Below the pieces are notes generated by a model that saw only the letters and a program-made list of their open reading frames with translations, did not search any database and was not told where the DNA came from. A DNA stretch of 64,000 bases, taken from positions 637,791 to 701,790 of the forward strand of contig SCFE01000038.1 of NCBI GenBank assembly GCA_004352715.1, read 5' to 3'. Shown in pieces: positions 35,041 through 46,066 of the stretch (the stretch's first letter is position 1; the number at the start of each line of letters is the position of its first letter). The position numbers were made by a program, and so were the translations under genes. This DNA is from Hofstenia miamia. Its lineage: Eukaryota; Xenacoelomorpha; Acoela.

Positions 35041-36065
35041 ATTGGTGTCTTAAAATTATACCTGAGCATTGTTCTCATTTGATGATCTTAATGACAGACA
35101 GCTGGCAGTATTGAAGAAATCCTGAAAATATATTTTTTATAAATTGAACATTGCCTTTATTGCATTTTCATTGTAATTTATAATCATAAAACTTATGATT
35201 AAATTTATAAACATATTGTGGAAAAAATATATTCTTATATCAATCAAATACTTTCTTGTGAGATCATATTCTATAATCAGTTTTTTGTAATTCATATGTA
35301 TAAAATGATTCTTTTCTTACTCCAGCAGCTAATTATATTAATGTGTAGGTGCTATGATCTGTGAATTCTATTTTATCAAAACAAATATTATTTTCAGTCA
35401 AATGAGTGTCTAGTTCCTTATTTTGAAGTTAGTAATTCAAGCTTAAAATTGAGCTCTAAGTACAATAGTATTAAAACCATTTTCTCTTTGGAAGATTCCA
35501 CTGTAGTAATTTTAAAGAGAATTGCTTAGTGTTGTTTTATTCATTCAAAGTCCTAGGAAGTATACTTGTTGATGATTTTAATTTTAAAATGTTTACTGAA
35601 TTTCATTTTTAATTGTATGTTTTCTTGATTTTCTGTTCAATATACTTAAACACTATGCTTCACAGGTAGTTTTCAATTATCCAATACCCTACAAACACAT
35701 GCACTGTATAGGAAGAGAAATTTCTCTAACCAAAAGAAGTTAAAAACATCATTACCAAGCAAAAATCCCATTACTTGAAGCATAAGACAAATTCTTTTAC
35801 ACCAAATCATTTTGTTTTATAAAAATGAATCTATGGCAATTTACAAACAAGTGACTCTATTTTTCCAATTACATTAACTCAATCAAATGCAGGTACATTT
35901 GCATCACTTGAGAAACTGATTTCTAATAAGATACATAAGTTGAATTTACTGTGATCAAATGATTTATATAACAAAGGAAGTGAATTTGGCTTACAAAAGA
36001 AAAGTTTTTCAGCAGATGTTGATTCTCAAAAAATTGCTAAAAATAAGCAAGTCATTTTTGCTTGT
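35041..36065. other. CpG-free stretch, no gene seen
   Basis: About 1 kb of AT-rich sequence with no CpG and no recognisable protein motif, between the Tc1 remnant and the mariner element. Confidence 0.4.
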
Positions 36066-36199
36066 TACACCCTTTGTTCAGATATAACTGGTACATACCA
36101 CTCTTTTATGTGTTTGGGAATATCTGGTACATAAGATTGGAAAATCAAAGAAGTCAAATATAAATGATTGTTTAATGCATTTTGAGAACATCAGATGAG

Positions 36200-37440
36200 C
36201 ATTCTATGCTCATAGGAAGTGTCCCATTTTTTTTTGCATATGAGGGAGTTTGTAATCATTATTGTCTTCATTTTTCATGAACTCACAAAGATACTGCTGT
36301 TGAATGAGGAAACAATCATCTAACTTCTTCCAGCTAAGTTTTGGAAGGACTTCTCCTTGTACTTGACCAAGTTTTAATGGATGTGATATTGTTTTGATGT
36401 TGAAGCAACTGAATCAAATTGAAATAACCAAGGTTGAAGATATTAAAATTGATGCTGTTGGTGGCTGCTCTATTCATCCAATTTCCCACCATTGCTGGCC
36501 CAGTGCTGCAGAATGACCTCATCATCTGCTGTGGAATAGGGCTTTGCATTATCCTCCACAATGTTTACCACTTTGGAATGGAACTTTGCCTTTATTGCAG
36601 GAATAATGTATCAATAATCATCTTCTCTGTCAATTTTTGATGGATTACATCACCATTTCTCAGATACAGGGTTCTTGATCTTTTGCTTTGCTAAGACCAG
36701 CTTTGTGAAACCCCAGATTCCAATTTTTCCATCCCACACTGATATCATGTGAAGATTTCACCTTGGATGTGCAACAGTGGCCATAAAAATGATTTTCAGA
36801 ATGTAGTTTTGCTTTTATATTGCTTCAGAGGGGGTTCTTCATCAGGAAGGAGGTAATACCTGTTTTTAATTCTGGTTATATAGAACCACTTTTCATTAAT
36901 ATACTTTTTGACCAAGTGCAGGAGAAGCCACAATTTTGCTAATGGCATAGCAAATATGAGCTGCTTTGTTGTCATCAGTGAGGTAAGGCTTAACAGTGCT
37001 TGTTTTCAGTTGGCATTTTTTCAATGGATCTCTTGCTATTGCATCAAACAGCATTTTTAGTGGAATTCCCAATTCATGTGCAAGGCTACATACCATCATT
37101 CTTTCTTTGGTGTAGTGGAACTAAATGTATTTGTTCAAACTTCTCTGACAAGTCACATGGTTTCTTTCCACATCTCTCTTTTTCAGTGATGCAACATAAA
37201 TAACATTATCACCCTTTAGGTGTGACTACTTAATTTTCACACAAACAACTAACTGTCTTTCAATCCATATTAAACTGGCACACAATTTCATTAATTGCAC
37301 CTCTAGGCAGGATAAAAGTCCCAGGGGATTTTTCAATCTGTAGCAACTCCAAAAAGAGCTGTTGTTGTGTTTTATTAGTGGGGTTTTTTGCCTTTTGGTT
37401 TGTTTCAGAAACAATTTCATCCATTTCTGCACATAGTGTA
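36200..37440 (-). pseudogene. Plant-MLE-type mariner transposase, decayed
   Basis: On the minus strand from about 37435 downward: an N-terminal helix-turn-helix region (LPRGAINEIVCQF then a VSRRTVS-like DRKTVS, near 37305-37260), then PLKKCQLK (near 37020) followed by TVKPYLTDDNKAA (near 36990-36950), matching the SNAIKPYLTDENK motif, INEKWFY (first catalytic block, HxDEKWF, near 36900) with YYLLPDEEPPLKQYKSK downstream, VEDNAKPY (QQDNAKPH, second aspartate, near 36555) and NLGYFNLIQLLQ (DLGFFRAIQSLQ, third block, near 36435). The first catalytic aspartate reads N. Four or more frames are needed, and no CpG remains. The order and wording of the motifs fit the MLE group known from plants, oomycetes and some animals. 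Confidence 0.75.
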
Positions 37441-37593
37441 ATTTAATCTATATTGGTGTGCCACTCTTGACTTTTGGTGAACAATATCACAATAAAGAAC
37501 AATTCAAATTTGAACATCAAAAATTGAAAGGAAATTGTCTTTTTCTACTCCATAATTATAGCCAATTAACATTGATTTAATTTGAAATTCAGT
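37398..37593. repeat. 196-bp duplicated gap flank, left
   Basis: Identical to 37615-37810 on the other side of a 21-N gap. An unmerged contig overlap is far more likely than a real duplication. Confidence 0.9.
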
Positions 37594-37614
37594 NNNNNNN
37601 NNNNNNNNNNNNNN
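37594..37614. other. Assembly gap, 21 N
   Basis: Short gap between two identical flanks; probably spurious. Confidence 0.95.
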
Positions 37615-37810
37615 GTTTGTTTCAGAAACAATTTCATCCATTTCTGCACATAGTGTAATTTAATCTATATTGGTGTGCCACTCTTGACTTTTGGTGAACA
37701 ATATCACAATAAAGAACAATTCAAATTTGAACATCAAAAATTGAAAGGAAATTGTCTTTTTCTACTCCATAATTATAGCCAATTAACATTGATTTAATTT
37801 GAAATTCAGT
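37615..37810. repeat. 196-bp duplicated gap flank, right
   Basis: Identical to 37398-37593. This copy continues to the right inverted repeat of the mariner element. Confidence 0.9.
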
Positions 37811-37865
37811 CTTATTCTAATTGTTAAAATTGGTTTTTACTAGTTATATCTGAACAGAGGAAGTA

Positions 37866-38784
37866 CTTGACATCTGAATTGTATTGTCAATGTGTTAAAT
37901 TTAAGGAAGAGCTCTGTAATCATATCAATTAGATAAAGAATTAATTATGTGTGGAAGTAATGTAGTTTGTATTGATTTGACACATGATTTAGATAGCTAT
38001 AATTTTTATTTAATGACTTTGTTAGTTATTAAGGCAATTAAGAAAGGATTTCTAGTAGCATTTTTTCATTCAATCCAAAAAAGTGAATTTGTACACACAC
38101 TTTTTTTTCTGAAATTAAAAAGTGTGTACTAACATGAAATCAAATGTTTTATGAGTGATTACATTTTTGGCATGTTGAGTGAAGTTGGAATTGGAACTTA
38201 TACAAAATCAGAGGTAATAATGAGTATAGACATTGTGTTTTAAAGAACACAAGCCTTATGTGACCTTAATGATGTAGAACTTAAAGATAAATTGCTGGTT
38301 TCATTTACTTGTTATTGTACTTGTGGTAAAAAATAATATGGTATTTCAATTTGTCTGCATGTTCATGTTATACATAAAGAAATAATTGAAATAATTTTAC
38401 ATGCTTCTATACCTATGGCATTTGAAGCTGTTTCTATAAGTGGCGATGAATTAACATCTCACACAAATTCTTTGCTGGAAAATGTTTCTGTTCAAGGCAC
38501 ATATTAAAATTGATTTTGCTTAAGAATCAAATAAACAGTTTAAAGAATATCTAAAATATATTGAAGACATTCCTGAAGAAGTCAATATTTTTATAAAAGT
38601 CTAAATGAAATACATACCACATAGAGTACATTAAAGTCATCAAATGCAAAAAACATTAGAATATATCAAGAAAATGCTCCATATGAAAAAACAGTGTTGA
38701 TTCTATTCAACTAAGAAGAATCATCAGAGGTATTGATATCATTTTAATTTTTGTATAAAATACTGTTCCAATATATAATAATAA
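37866..38784. other. CpG-poor stretch with unrecognised open pieces
   Basis: Near 38340-38510 one plus-strand frame is open and protein-like (EIILHASIPMAFEAVSISGD), containing the single CpG of the region. It may be part of another dead element. No family is recognised. Confidence 0.3.
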
Positions 38785-39935
38785 GGAAAGACTTTATTAA
38801 GCCAATTAGGGTGGAGTAAAACAAAAATTAAAAAGTCAAATCAATCAACAATAGGAGCAGTCACACAGGATGAAGTATGAGCAGATGGAATAGTAGTCAA
38901 AGTGAGGAACATCAAAGAGGAAAGACATCAAAGATTTCCCAAAGGTCATGGGTGAGGAAAAAAAATCAATGGCAGTTGGAGGATTTAGAGTCAGTAAGAA
39001 ATTAGCAGATGCACAAACATGATTGGAAAATGAGTGAAGGGTGTGATGTTTCATGAGGCAATGAACAGAGAACATGACAGCACCATCAGTATGAGTAGAA
39101 TGGGAGTTAGAGAACAAGATAAAATCAAATTGATCAAGGTTTAGCTTCCAAGTCAGTAAATGATTGAACAGGGGGAGATCACAGGCATGAAAGTAGACTG
39201 AATTTGGGAAAGTTGAGAATTTCAGAAGAGTGTTTTATAGGCCAAACTGTAAATCCATTTATAAACATGTTTCTGGAAAAGGTTCCATGGAGTGGAACAC
39301 AGCACAAGAATGCCACCAACAGGAATGGACTTGAACAAAGAGAGTTTCACAGTCAACATGGTATTAAAAGGAACATTACAGATAAGGGCAAACAGCAAGG
39401 AATTAGCTTTGCAGAGACATGGACAGTCCAATTTAAGTTTGCAGCAAGTTAAACTCCAAGATCAGTGTGATGAAGAGCAAAGTTCACAGGTAGAGGCAAA
39501 TCAGAAGGGGGAGCCACAGAAAAGAAAATACCACATGTCTTTGCAGTGCTAAAATCAAAATGGTTGACAGAGGAGCAAGTTGACAAATGTTCAAGATCAG
39601 AAGAAATGTTAGAAGCAAAAGACCAGCCAAAATAAAAAATCACAGTGTTGTTAACATACAACAGGCAAGATGAGTTGAGAACAAAATGGGGGAGGTCATT
39701 AATTACAATGATGAAGAAAAGAACCGCCTTAAGAGGCACCACTAGTAATGGGGACAGGAGAAGAGATAGATGGGTTGATTTTGACACATTGGTGGCAATT
39801 GGTCAGGTAAGACTGGAACAGCTTGATGAAATCCACATCAAAACCAAATAAACATCACTTGTCAAGCAGAATAGAATGAGGGAGGCAATCAAAATAAACA
39901 ATCACAGTGTCATCAACATACAACAGGCAATATAT
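38785..39935 (-). pseudogene. LINE (non-LTR) reverse transcriptase and 3' end, CpG-decayed copy
   Basis: Minus strand, from right to left: YVDDTVIVYF (39930-39900, apparently a recombined piece), then DCLPHSILLDK and FGFDVDFIKLFQSYLTN (RT blocks around the first catalytic region), ITSGASKAVLFFIIVINDLPH, LLYVNNTVIFYF (39660-39630, where the catalytic motif YVDD has become YVNN), then the thumb and C-terminal region to about 38850, ending in a 3' UTR and AATAAAG-like end at 38785. It parallels the plus-strand copy at 59615-60585, and most differences between the two are CpG to TpG or CpA. Several frameshifts are present. Confidence 0.85.
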
Positions 39936-40414
39936 AATTGTGTTTCCATAATAGATTCATGTTTGCTATGTACTTATATTCTTATGTCATTCACTATGCC
40001 TTAGATTATGTAGAATCACAGGGTGCATCTAGCAGCTCAAGTGGTACAAAGGTTGTGGAAGATTGCCATTGCTGAGAGCAACCCATGTGCTAATAAAACC
40101 AATGAGGATCAGTAGTTCACCAATTTCATTGTAGAAAAAAGTAATTCCAAGATGGCATTTCAAGTAGTGACCAATTCACATGGCATCTCACCAAAGCCAA
40201 GTCATTAGAATCCATCCTTACAATCCAAGGTGCTAATCATGTGTCTCAAGTTGTAATTTCTAGCTCAGTAAAACAAATTTAGCTCTGTGTTTATCATCTC
40301 AGCTCATGTAATAAAGATATTAAATAATGTGTAATTACCATGTATTCATGTATGCCAATGGCATAGTATATTCACATTGTGTGATAGTTTGTGCATGTTT
40401 GATCAATTAACAGT
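39936..40414. other. CpG-poor stretch; possible tRNA-derived SINE head
   Basis: gcatctagcagctcaagtgg near 40024-40043 resembles a polymerase III A box (TRGCNNARYNGG), but no matching B box is clear. The rest holds no gene. Confidence 0.2.
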
Positions 40415-41509
40415 TCATAGTCTGTCTTTGTGTAGCTGTGCTGCTGCTCCCGTCAAATATAGGGGGAATCTCACTGCTGCTGAATGTTGGCTCACTTTTC
40501 TTTCTGCCATCATTAGCTCAAACATCTGGAGCCATTCCCTAAACGTTGGGTTGTAACCATCTACTCTGCCATTAAATTTTGGTAATGTGGCTTTACAAGG
40601 GATCATATCATTTCCCACTTCTTGGTTTAGTATTGAGTTGTTGTATTTGGGTTTCATGTTTTTTGTTGTCCCTTCTTCTTTTCACAATTGTGTGGTTATT
40701 GCCTTTGTGATCTCATCAATGAATTTCTTTTTCTCCACGTCATTCTCATCTTCTGAAGAATCTTCTGATAGGTGATCATGGAGTGGTGAAGCTTGTAGTT
40801 CGCGTTCTTTTCTTCCTACGAACTGAAAGTTGTGGGACTGTATTTTGTCTTGTTCTTCTTTGGTCAGCTGCAATAGTCTCAGTTTGTCTTTTAATTGAGC
40901 TATTTCCTCTTGCCTCAAATCTTTATCTTCAATCAGTCGTCTATTCTCTACTTCCAGCAAGTCCTGTTGTGATTGTGCTGGCTGTTCATTCTTGCTTGTT
41001 TCGAGTCGAATTATTTTACTCTTCAGTTGTGTTATCTCTGCGGCTTGTATATCATTGTCTTGTATTAGCTGCTGGTTTGTTATCTCTAATACATTATTCT
41101 TTTCTTGCAAAAGCTGATTTTGTTCCAGAAATCTACTATTTGATTCTGTTAGTTGCTTCGTGAGTGCCTTAATCTCGTTCTGGAATACTTCACTTTGCTC
41201 AATTAGTCTGGTATCCATATCAACTTGGATATTCCTGATTGTTTCCACACTCGCCAGCTCGATGTCTTCTATCCTTTTTGTTAGTAAACCAATTTCTTCT
41301 CGTAATAGTTTCTCGGTTTCGTTATTTTTTCTCAGAATTTCCATAATCTCTGGGGTTCCCGGTTCAGAAGAGGATTCCTGTCTTATTGACTCTGGGGTTT
41401 GGGTTGCTTCGGAATTCCTTGGGTATGATGACGATCATGTCGCCATAGGGGTGGTGGTTTTCAGTATCGCTTTCTTTGTGCTTCCTCTCTTACTTTTGTT
41501 GTTTGTCAT
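40415..41509 (-). pseudogene. LTR retrotransposon gag ORF, copy 1
   Basis: Reading starts at an ATG at 41509 (MTNNKSKRGSTKK) and runs in one frame to 40415, broken only by TGA at 41435-41437 and at 40682-40684. The central 220 codons (40682-41344) are a long charged coiled coil (LLREEIGLLTKRIEDIELA, later QNQLLQEKNNVLEITNQQL). After the second TGA comes a capsid-like segment (REWLQMFELMMAERKVS, RFPLYLTGAAAQL), as in Ty3/gypsy-type Gag. Every stop is TGA, as expected if CGA arginine codons decayed at CpG (inference). No protease or pol follows; the element is cut off before the LINE. Gag would form the cytoplasmic retroelement particle. Confidence 0.7.
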
Positions 41510-41715
41510 TATTTCTTGATGTCGTAGTGGCTTTCCAGTTTGGTTACGATTCAAGAGTCCAGTTTGCACTTGTTGCAGTTAAGGTTTTCTGCCTTTGCTG
41601 ACTTTGTATTTCCGTTCACTGCTCTGTTGCTTCCTTTTTCCTTTTCCTTTGAGTTGTCTCAGTGTTTTGAAAGAGTATCACTGTGTGTTTCCTCTCCATT
41701 GACTTTGTTCTTATT

Positions 41716-41729
41716 TGTCATGGTCGCCA
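41716..41729 (-). other. tRNA primer-binding site of the LTR element, copy 1
   Basis: On the minus strand TGGCGACCATGACA directly follows the LTR end (TGTTACA), the position and TGG start required of a primer-binding site complementary to a tRNA 3' end. The same site in copy 2 (45897-45910) has TGGCAACC, one CpG change. The tRNA was not identified. Confidence 0.6.
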
Positions 41730-42148
41730 TGTAACATCCTCCACCTGGCCTATTTGCACCATGTATTATTGTTAATAACTACCACTCAGTAAATTGTGGG
41801 TGAGGAGTTACTACATTAATGAACCACCAAGCTTTTCCTCTCTACTTAACTAGCTAGGTTAATTGAGTACTAATAATCACTATTTAGGTGACTAAGCTGT
41901 GTGACGTTTCCTCTTTGAATCATCTGTGGGCTACTGCCCAAAGCTGATCTCCACATCACAGTTCCTCTCCTTCATGAATGATTGACTGAATCCACTGCAC
42001 CGTCTCAGCTCAATGAGGACTAATTATGTGTACCTTACTTTAGCTCAGTGCGTGTACTCATGTCAAGTTGTAACTGACTTAAACTCAATTTTGTAAAGTG
42101 TTTGTTGGTTTGATTAAGTAAAGCAACCAGGCATTAACACTAACTGCA
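41730..42148 (-). repeat. Putative 5' LTR of the gag element, copy 1
   Basis: The inner edge is well defined: plus-strand TGTAACATCCTCC begins right after the primer-binding site, so the LTR ends ...TGTTACA on the minus strand. The outer edge is a guess (a CA at 42147-42148). The first 155 bp recur at 45911-46065. No matching second LTR is visible to the left, where the element is truncated. Confidence 0.45.
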
Positions 42149-42459
42149 TTTAAATAATATTAAAGTAGCCATTACTGTAAAATTACTGGCTTAGTAAATT
42201 AATTAATAGATAGCAGTTTCCTATACTTACATTTAATAACAGTACATGTAAAGTCATTATTTGGTTGATTATAGTCAAGTCTCCTACAATTATTAATAGA
42301 TATATATTTCTAATGTTTGACTATCCAGTTGTTTAGAGCATCTATTATTTCATACATGTATAGATTGATAGTCAGACTAAGCAAGAATTGAAAAACTCCT
42401 AACCATAACATAAGTGCAGTTTCATGACTGGCACAAGGACCCTTCAAATCAATCCCGTG

Positions 42460-42840
42460 ATGGAATCCAGCCACTACTCGACACAACTTGCTTAGCTGAA
42501 CATTTTATTAAATATCAAACCAGATAAATGAAGAATGAAAAATAAAATAAACTCCAAAGAATTTATTGTTCATCAAATTTCTCAGCTATTTATTTAAAAA
42601 TTGTAAAGTACCTGCNNNNNNNNNNNNNNNNNNNNNNNNNNNNNNNNNNNNTCGAATTGATCCAGTGATGGAATCCAGCCACTACTTGACACAACTTGCT
42701 TAGCTGAAGATTTTATTAAATATCAAACCAGATAAATGAAGAATGAAAAATAAAATAAACTCCAAAGAATTTATTGTTCATCAAATTTCTCTTAAATTCT
42801 CAGCTATTTATTTAAAAATTGTAAAGTACCTGCTGATTTT
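42460..42840. repeat. Gap flanks with the same sequence on both sides
   Basis: About 150 bp before the gap at 42616-42651 recurs after it (42660-42835), with small differences: cccgtgatgg against ccagtgatgg and ctactcgaca against ctacttgaca, both CpG changes, plus a short insertion. Two haplotypes or an unmerged overlap are likely. 42149-42459 and 42841-43407 hold no recognisable gene. Confidence 0.75.
42616..42651. other. Assembly gap, 36 N
   Basis: Short gap between near-identical flanks. Confidence 0.95.
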
Positions 42841-43407
42841 GAGTTTCAAATAAATCTTCTGCCAATATGGCTGTTCTTACATAAGTGTAATTTCACTTGT
42901 TACAATTTGTCAAATAGTACTTAATCAGCTAAGGTGTTTCTCTCAAAATGCACAATATTGTAATTTGGTTGCATCTTACAAAAATGAAATAAGATAATTA
43001 ACTAAATTTTACAATCATATTTCTGATTATATTTAATCACTGTAATCATTCAACATTAATCTTTCTTCTGCAGCTTATTTGTTTTTGGGTGATGCTACAG
43101 TAGTTCTTTTATTGCATATGCCTATACATAGCCTAAAGTTACCACAATATGGGCTCACATCTGTCAAGGGGTGAGTTATTGCCCCAGGCACAGCAGAGTT
43201 CCTCTGACATTATTGCCAAATCTTACAATTGCATTATTATAAAATTCATACCAAAGCTAAAAAGGTTAGTAGATAATAAAATAATGAAAGAGCAAACATT
43301 ATCCAGTGAGAATGAAATTTATTTGATGTTAAATAACATTGAGTTCCCTATTTATTACAAGAGAAGGTAAATATTTACCATTTTACAAAAGTTAGCTTGT
43401 TTCTCTT

Positions 43408-43884
43408 GCAAATTAAATGAGCAATTACATGTAATCTATAGCTTGAGGGGACAATTACTAAATTTGAAACTTAAGTTTGAAAAAATCACAAATTAATAAA
43501 ATCACTAAATTAAATAGCACCAAATTAATTGGAGAGTGCCTAAAATTGAATAAAAAATAAACAAAGGCCCTGAGTGACTCTACAATTAGTTATATACAAA
43601 GCTATTACAAAGTGAAGTGTTAATAACAAATTTAGAAAATATCAGAAAAAGATTTACTGTCTACATTGTGATGTGATCATATTTTTTCATAATATAATGT
43701 ATATTTTAAAATGAACACATTTCAGAATGCAGTAGCTATATACAGTTTGAAAAATTATACTAGATATTAGTTTTTGATATTTGCATTTATCATCATTAGA
43801 TTTCACATGTTTACAGTACCTTCAATATGAACTATTAGAATAGATTTATATCAAACCAATTTATTTTGCATTTCATACATGCTG
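43408..43884 (+). repeat. CpG-free repeat unit, copy A (cut by gap)
   Basis: Matches 47512-47988 and, from 43487, 46067-46465, apparently without change. It ends at the 1000-N gap. A 73-codon ORF at 43149-43370 upstream is not recognised. Confidence 0.85.
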
Positions 43885-44884
43885 NNNNNNNNNNNNNNNN
43901 NNNNNNNNNNNNNNNNNNNNNNNNNNNNNNNNNNNNNNNNNNNNNNNNNNNNNNNNNNNNNNNNNNNNNNNNNNNNNNNNNNNNNNNNNNNNNNNNNNNN
44001 NNNNNNNNNNNNNNNNNNNNNNNNNNNNNNNNNNNNNNNNNNNNNNNNNNNNNNNNNNNNNNNNNNNNNNNNNNNNNNNNNNNNNNNNNNNNNNNNNNNN
44101 NNNNNNNNNNNNNNNNNNNNNNNNNNNNNNNNNNNNNNNNNNNNNNNNNNNNNNNNNNNNNNNNNNNNNNNNNNNNNNNNNNNNNNNNNNNNNNNNNNNN
44201 NNNNNNNNNNNNNNNNNNNNNNNNNNNNNNNNNNNNNNNNNNNNNNNNNNNNNNNNNNNNNNNNNNNNNNNNNNNNNNNNNNNNNNNNNNNNNNNNNNNN
44301 NNNNNNNNNNNNNNNNNNNNNNNNNNNNNNNNNNNNNNNNNNNNNNNNNNNNNNNNNNNNNNNNNNNNNNNNNNNNNNNNNNNNNNNNNNNNNNNNNNNN
44401 NNNNNNNNNNNNNNNNNNNNNNNNNNNNNNNNNNNNNNNNNNNNNNNNNNNNNNNNNNNNNNNNNNNNNNNNNNNNNNNNNNNNNNNNNNNNNNNNNNNN
44501 NNNNNNNNNNNNNNNNNNNNNNNNNNNNNNNNNNNNNNNNNNNNNNNNNNNNNNNNNNNNNNNNNNNNNNNNNNNNNNNNNNNNNNNNNNNNNNNNNNNN
44601 NNNNNNNNNNNNNNNNNNNNNNNNNNNNNNNNNNNNNNNNNNNNNNNNNNNNNNNNNNNNNNNNNNNNNNNNNNNNNNNNNNNNNNNNNNNNNNNNNNNN
44701 NNNNNNNNNNNNNNNNNNNNNNNNNNNNNNNNNNNNNNNNNNNNNNNNNNNNNNNNNNNNNNNNNNNNNNNNNNNNNNNNNNNNNNNNNNNNNNNNNNNN
44801 NNNNNNNNNNNNNNNNNNNNNNNNNNNNNNNNNNNNNNNNNNNNNNNNNNNNNNNNNNNNNNNNNNNNNNNNNNNNNNNNNNNN
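43885..44884. other. Assembly gap, 1000 N
   Basis: Placeholder gap between copy A of the CpG-free repeat and a gag fragment. Confidence 0.95.
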
Positions 44885-45006
44885 TAAACCAATTTCTTCT
44901 CATAATAGTTTCTTGGTTTTGTTATTTTTTCTCAGAATTTCCATAATCTCTGGGGTTCCTGGTTTGGAGGAGGATTACTGTCTTATTGACTCTGGGGTTT
45001 GGGTTG
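44885..45006 (-). pseudogene. gag fragment (5' coiled-coil start)
   Basis: Corresponds to about 41285-41406 of copy 1, with several CpG changes, then jumps abruptly at 45007 to the sequence found at 40829. This is either a rearranged or tandem insertion or a chimeric contig. Confidence 0.7.
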
Positions 45007-45896
45007 CAGTTGTGGGACTGTATTTTGTCTTGTTCTTCTTTGGTCAGCTGCAATAGTCTCAGTTTATCTTTCAACTGAGCTATTTCCTCTTGCATAAAAT
45101 CTTTATTTTCAATCAGTTGTCTATTCTCTACTTCCAGCAAGTCCTGTTGTGATTGTGCTGGCTGTTCATTCTTGCTTGTTTTGAGTCGAATTATTTTACT
45201 CTTCAGTTGTGTTATCTCTGTGGCTTGTATATTGTTGTCTTGTATTAGCTGCTGGTTTGTTATCTCTAATACATTATTCTTTTCTTGCAGAAGCTGATTT
45301 TGTTCCAGAAATCTACTATTTGATTCTGTTAGTTGCTGCATGAGTGCCTTAATCTTGTTCTGGAATACTTCACTTTGCTCAATTAGTCTGGTATCCATAT
45401 CAACTTGGATATTCCTGATTGTTTCTGCACTCGCCAGCTTGATGTCTTCTATCCTTTTTGTTAGTAAACCAATTTCTTCTTGTAATAGTTTCTCAGTTTT
45501 GTTATTTTTTTCTCAGAATTTCCATAATCTCTGGGGTTCCCAGTTTGGAAGAGGATTCCTGTCTTATTGACTCTGGGGTTTGGGTTGCTTCAGAATTCCT
45601 TGGGTATGATGACGATCATGTTGCCATAGGGGTGGTGGTTTTCAGTATTGCTTTCTTTGCGCTTCCTCTCTTACTTTTGTTGTTTGTCATTATTTCTTGA
45701 TGTCTTAGTGGCTTTCCAGTTTGGTTACAATTCAAGAGTCCAGTTTGCACTTGTTGTGGTTAAGGTTTTCTGCCTTTGCTGACTTTGTATTTCTGTTCAC
45801 TACTCTGTTGCTTCCTTTTTCCTTTTCCTTTGAGTTGTTTCAGAATTTTGAAAAAGTATTGCTGTGTGTTTCCTCTCCATTGACTTTGTTCTTATT
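45007..45896 (-). pseudogene. LTR retrotransposon gag, copy 2, CpG-eroded
   Basis: Collinear with about 40829-41715. The minus strand encodes the same coiled coil (158-codon ORF 44922-45398), but a one-base insertion near 45510 and altered codons break it. Almost every difference from copy 1 is CG to TG or CA: for example ctcgttc to cttgttc, ttcgag to ttgag-type changes, ggtcgcc to ggttgcc, and one site where copy 1 has tcactg and copy 2 ttgctg, pointing to an ancestral tcgctg. The region with the capsid-like segment is absent. Confidence 0.75.
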
Positions 45897-46065
45897 TGTC
45901 ATGGTTGCCATGTAACATCCTCCACCTGGCCTATTTGCACCATGTAATATTGCTAATAACTACCACTCAGTAAATTGCGGGTGAGGAGTTACTACATTAA
46001 TGAATCACCAAAGCTTCTCCTCTCTACTTAACTGGCTAGGTTAATTGAGTACTAATCATCACTAT
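45897..46065 (-). repeat. Primer-binding site and truncated LTR, copy 2
   Basis: Starts with the decayed primer-binding site (45897-45910), then 155 bp of LTR matching 41730 onward, cut at the single N at 46066. Confidence 0.6.
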
Positions 46066-46066
46066 N

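Larger units (their letters stand above)
36066..37865 (-). mobile_element. Mariner element of the plant-type (MLE) kind, both ends present
   Basis: Starting at 36068 the left end reads caccctttgttcagatataa. The reverse complement of 37863-37844 reads cttcctctgttcagatataa, and the match continues inward for about ten more bases with one mismatch. Each end is flanked by TA (36066-36067 and 37864-37865), the target duplication of Tc1/mariner elements. The CT(C)CCTCTGT-like ends resemble those described for plant MLE/Soymar elements. The interior encodes the decayed transposase on the minus strand. A 21-N gap at 37594-37614 lies between two identical 196-bp stretches, so the true element is about 200 bp shorter than shown. 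Confidence 0.7.

Noticed and set aside
37398-37810. Tandem duplication in the mariner N-terminal region
   Set aside because: The flanks are identical around a 21-N gap; an unmerged contig overlap explains it.
38845-39552. Plus-strand ORFs over the LINE copy
   Set aside because: Antisense to the reverse transcriptase remnant, whose motifs are on the minus strand.
40783-41734. Plus-strand hydrophobic ORFs across the gag region (also 45340-45915)
   Set aside because: Antisense shadows of the coiled-coil gag; leucine- and serine-rich translations arise from the reverse of glutamine- and glutamate-rich codons.
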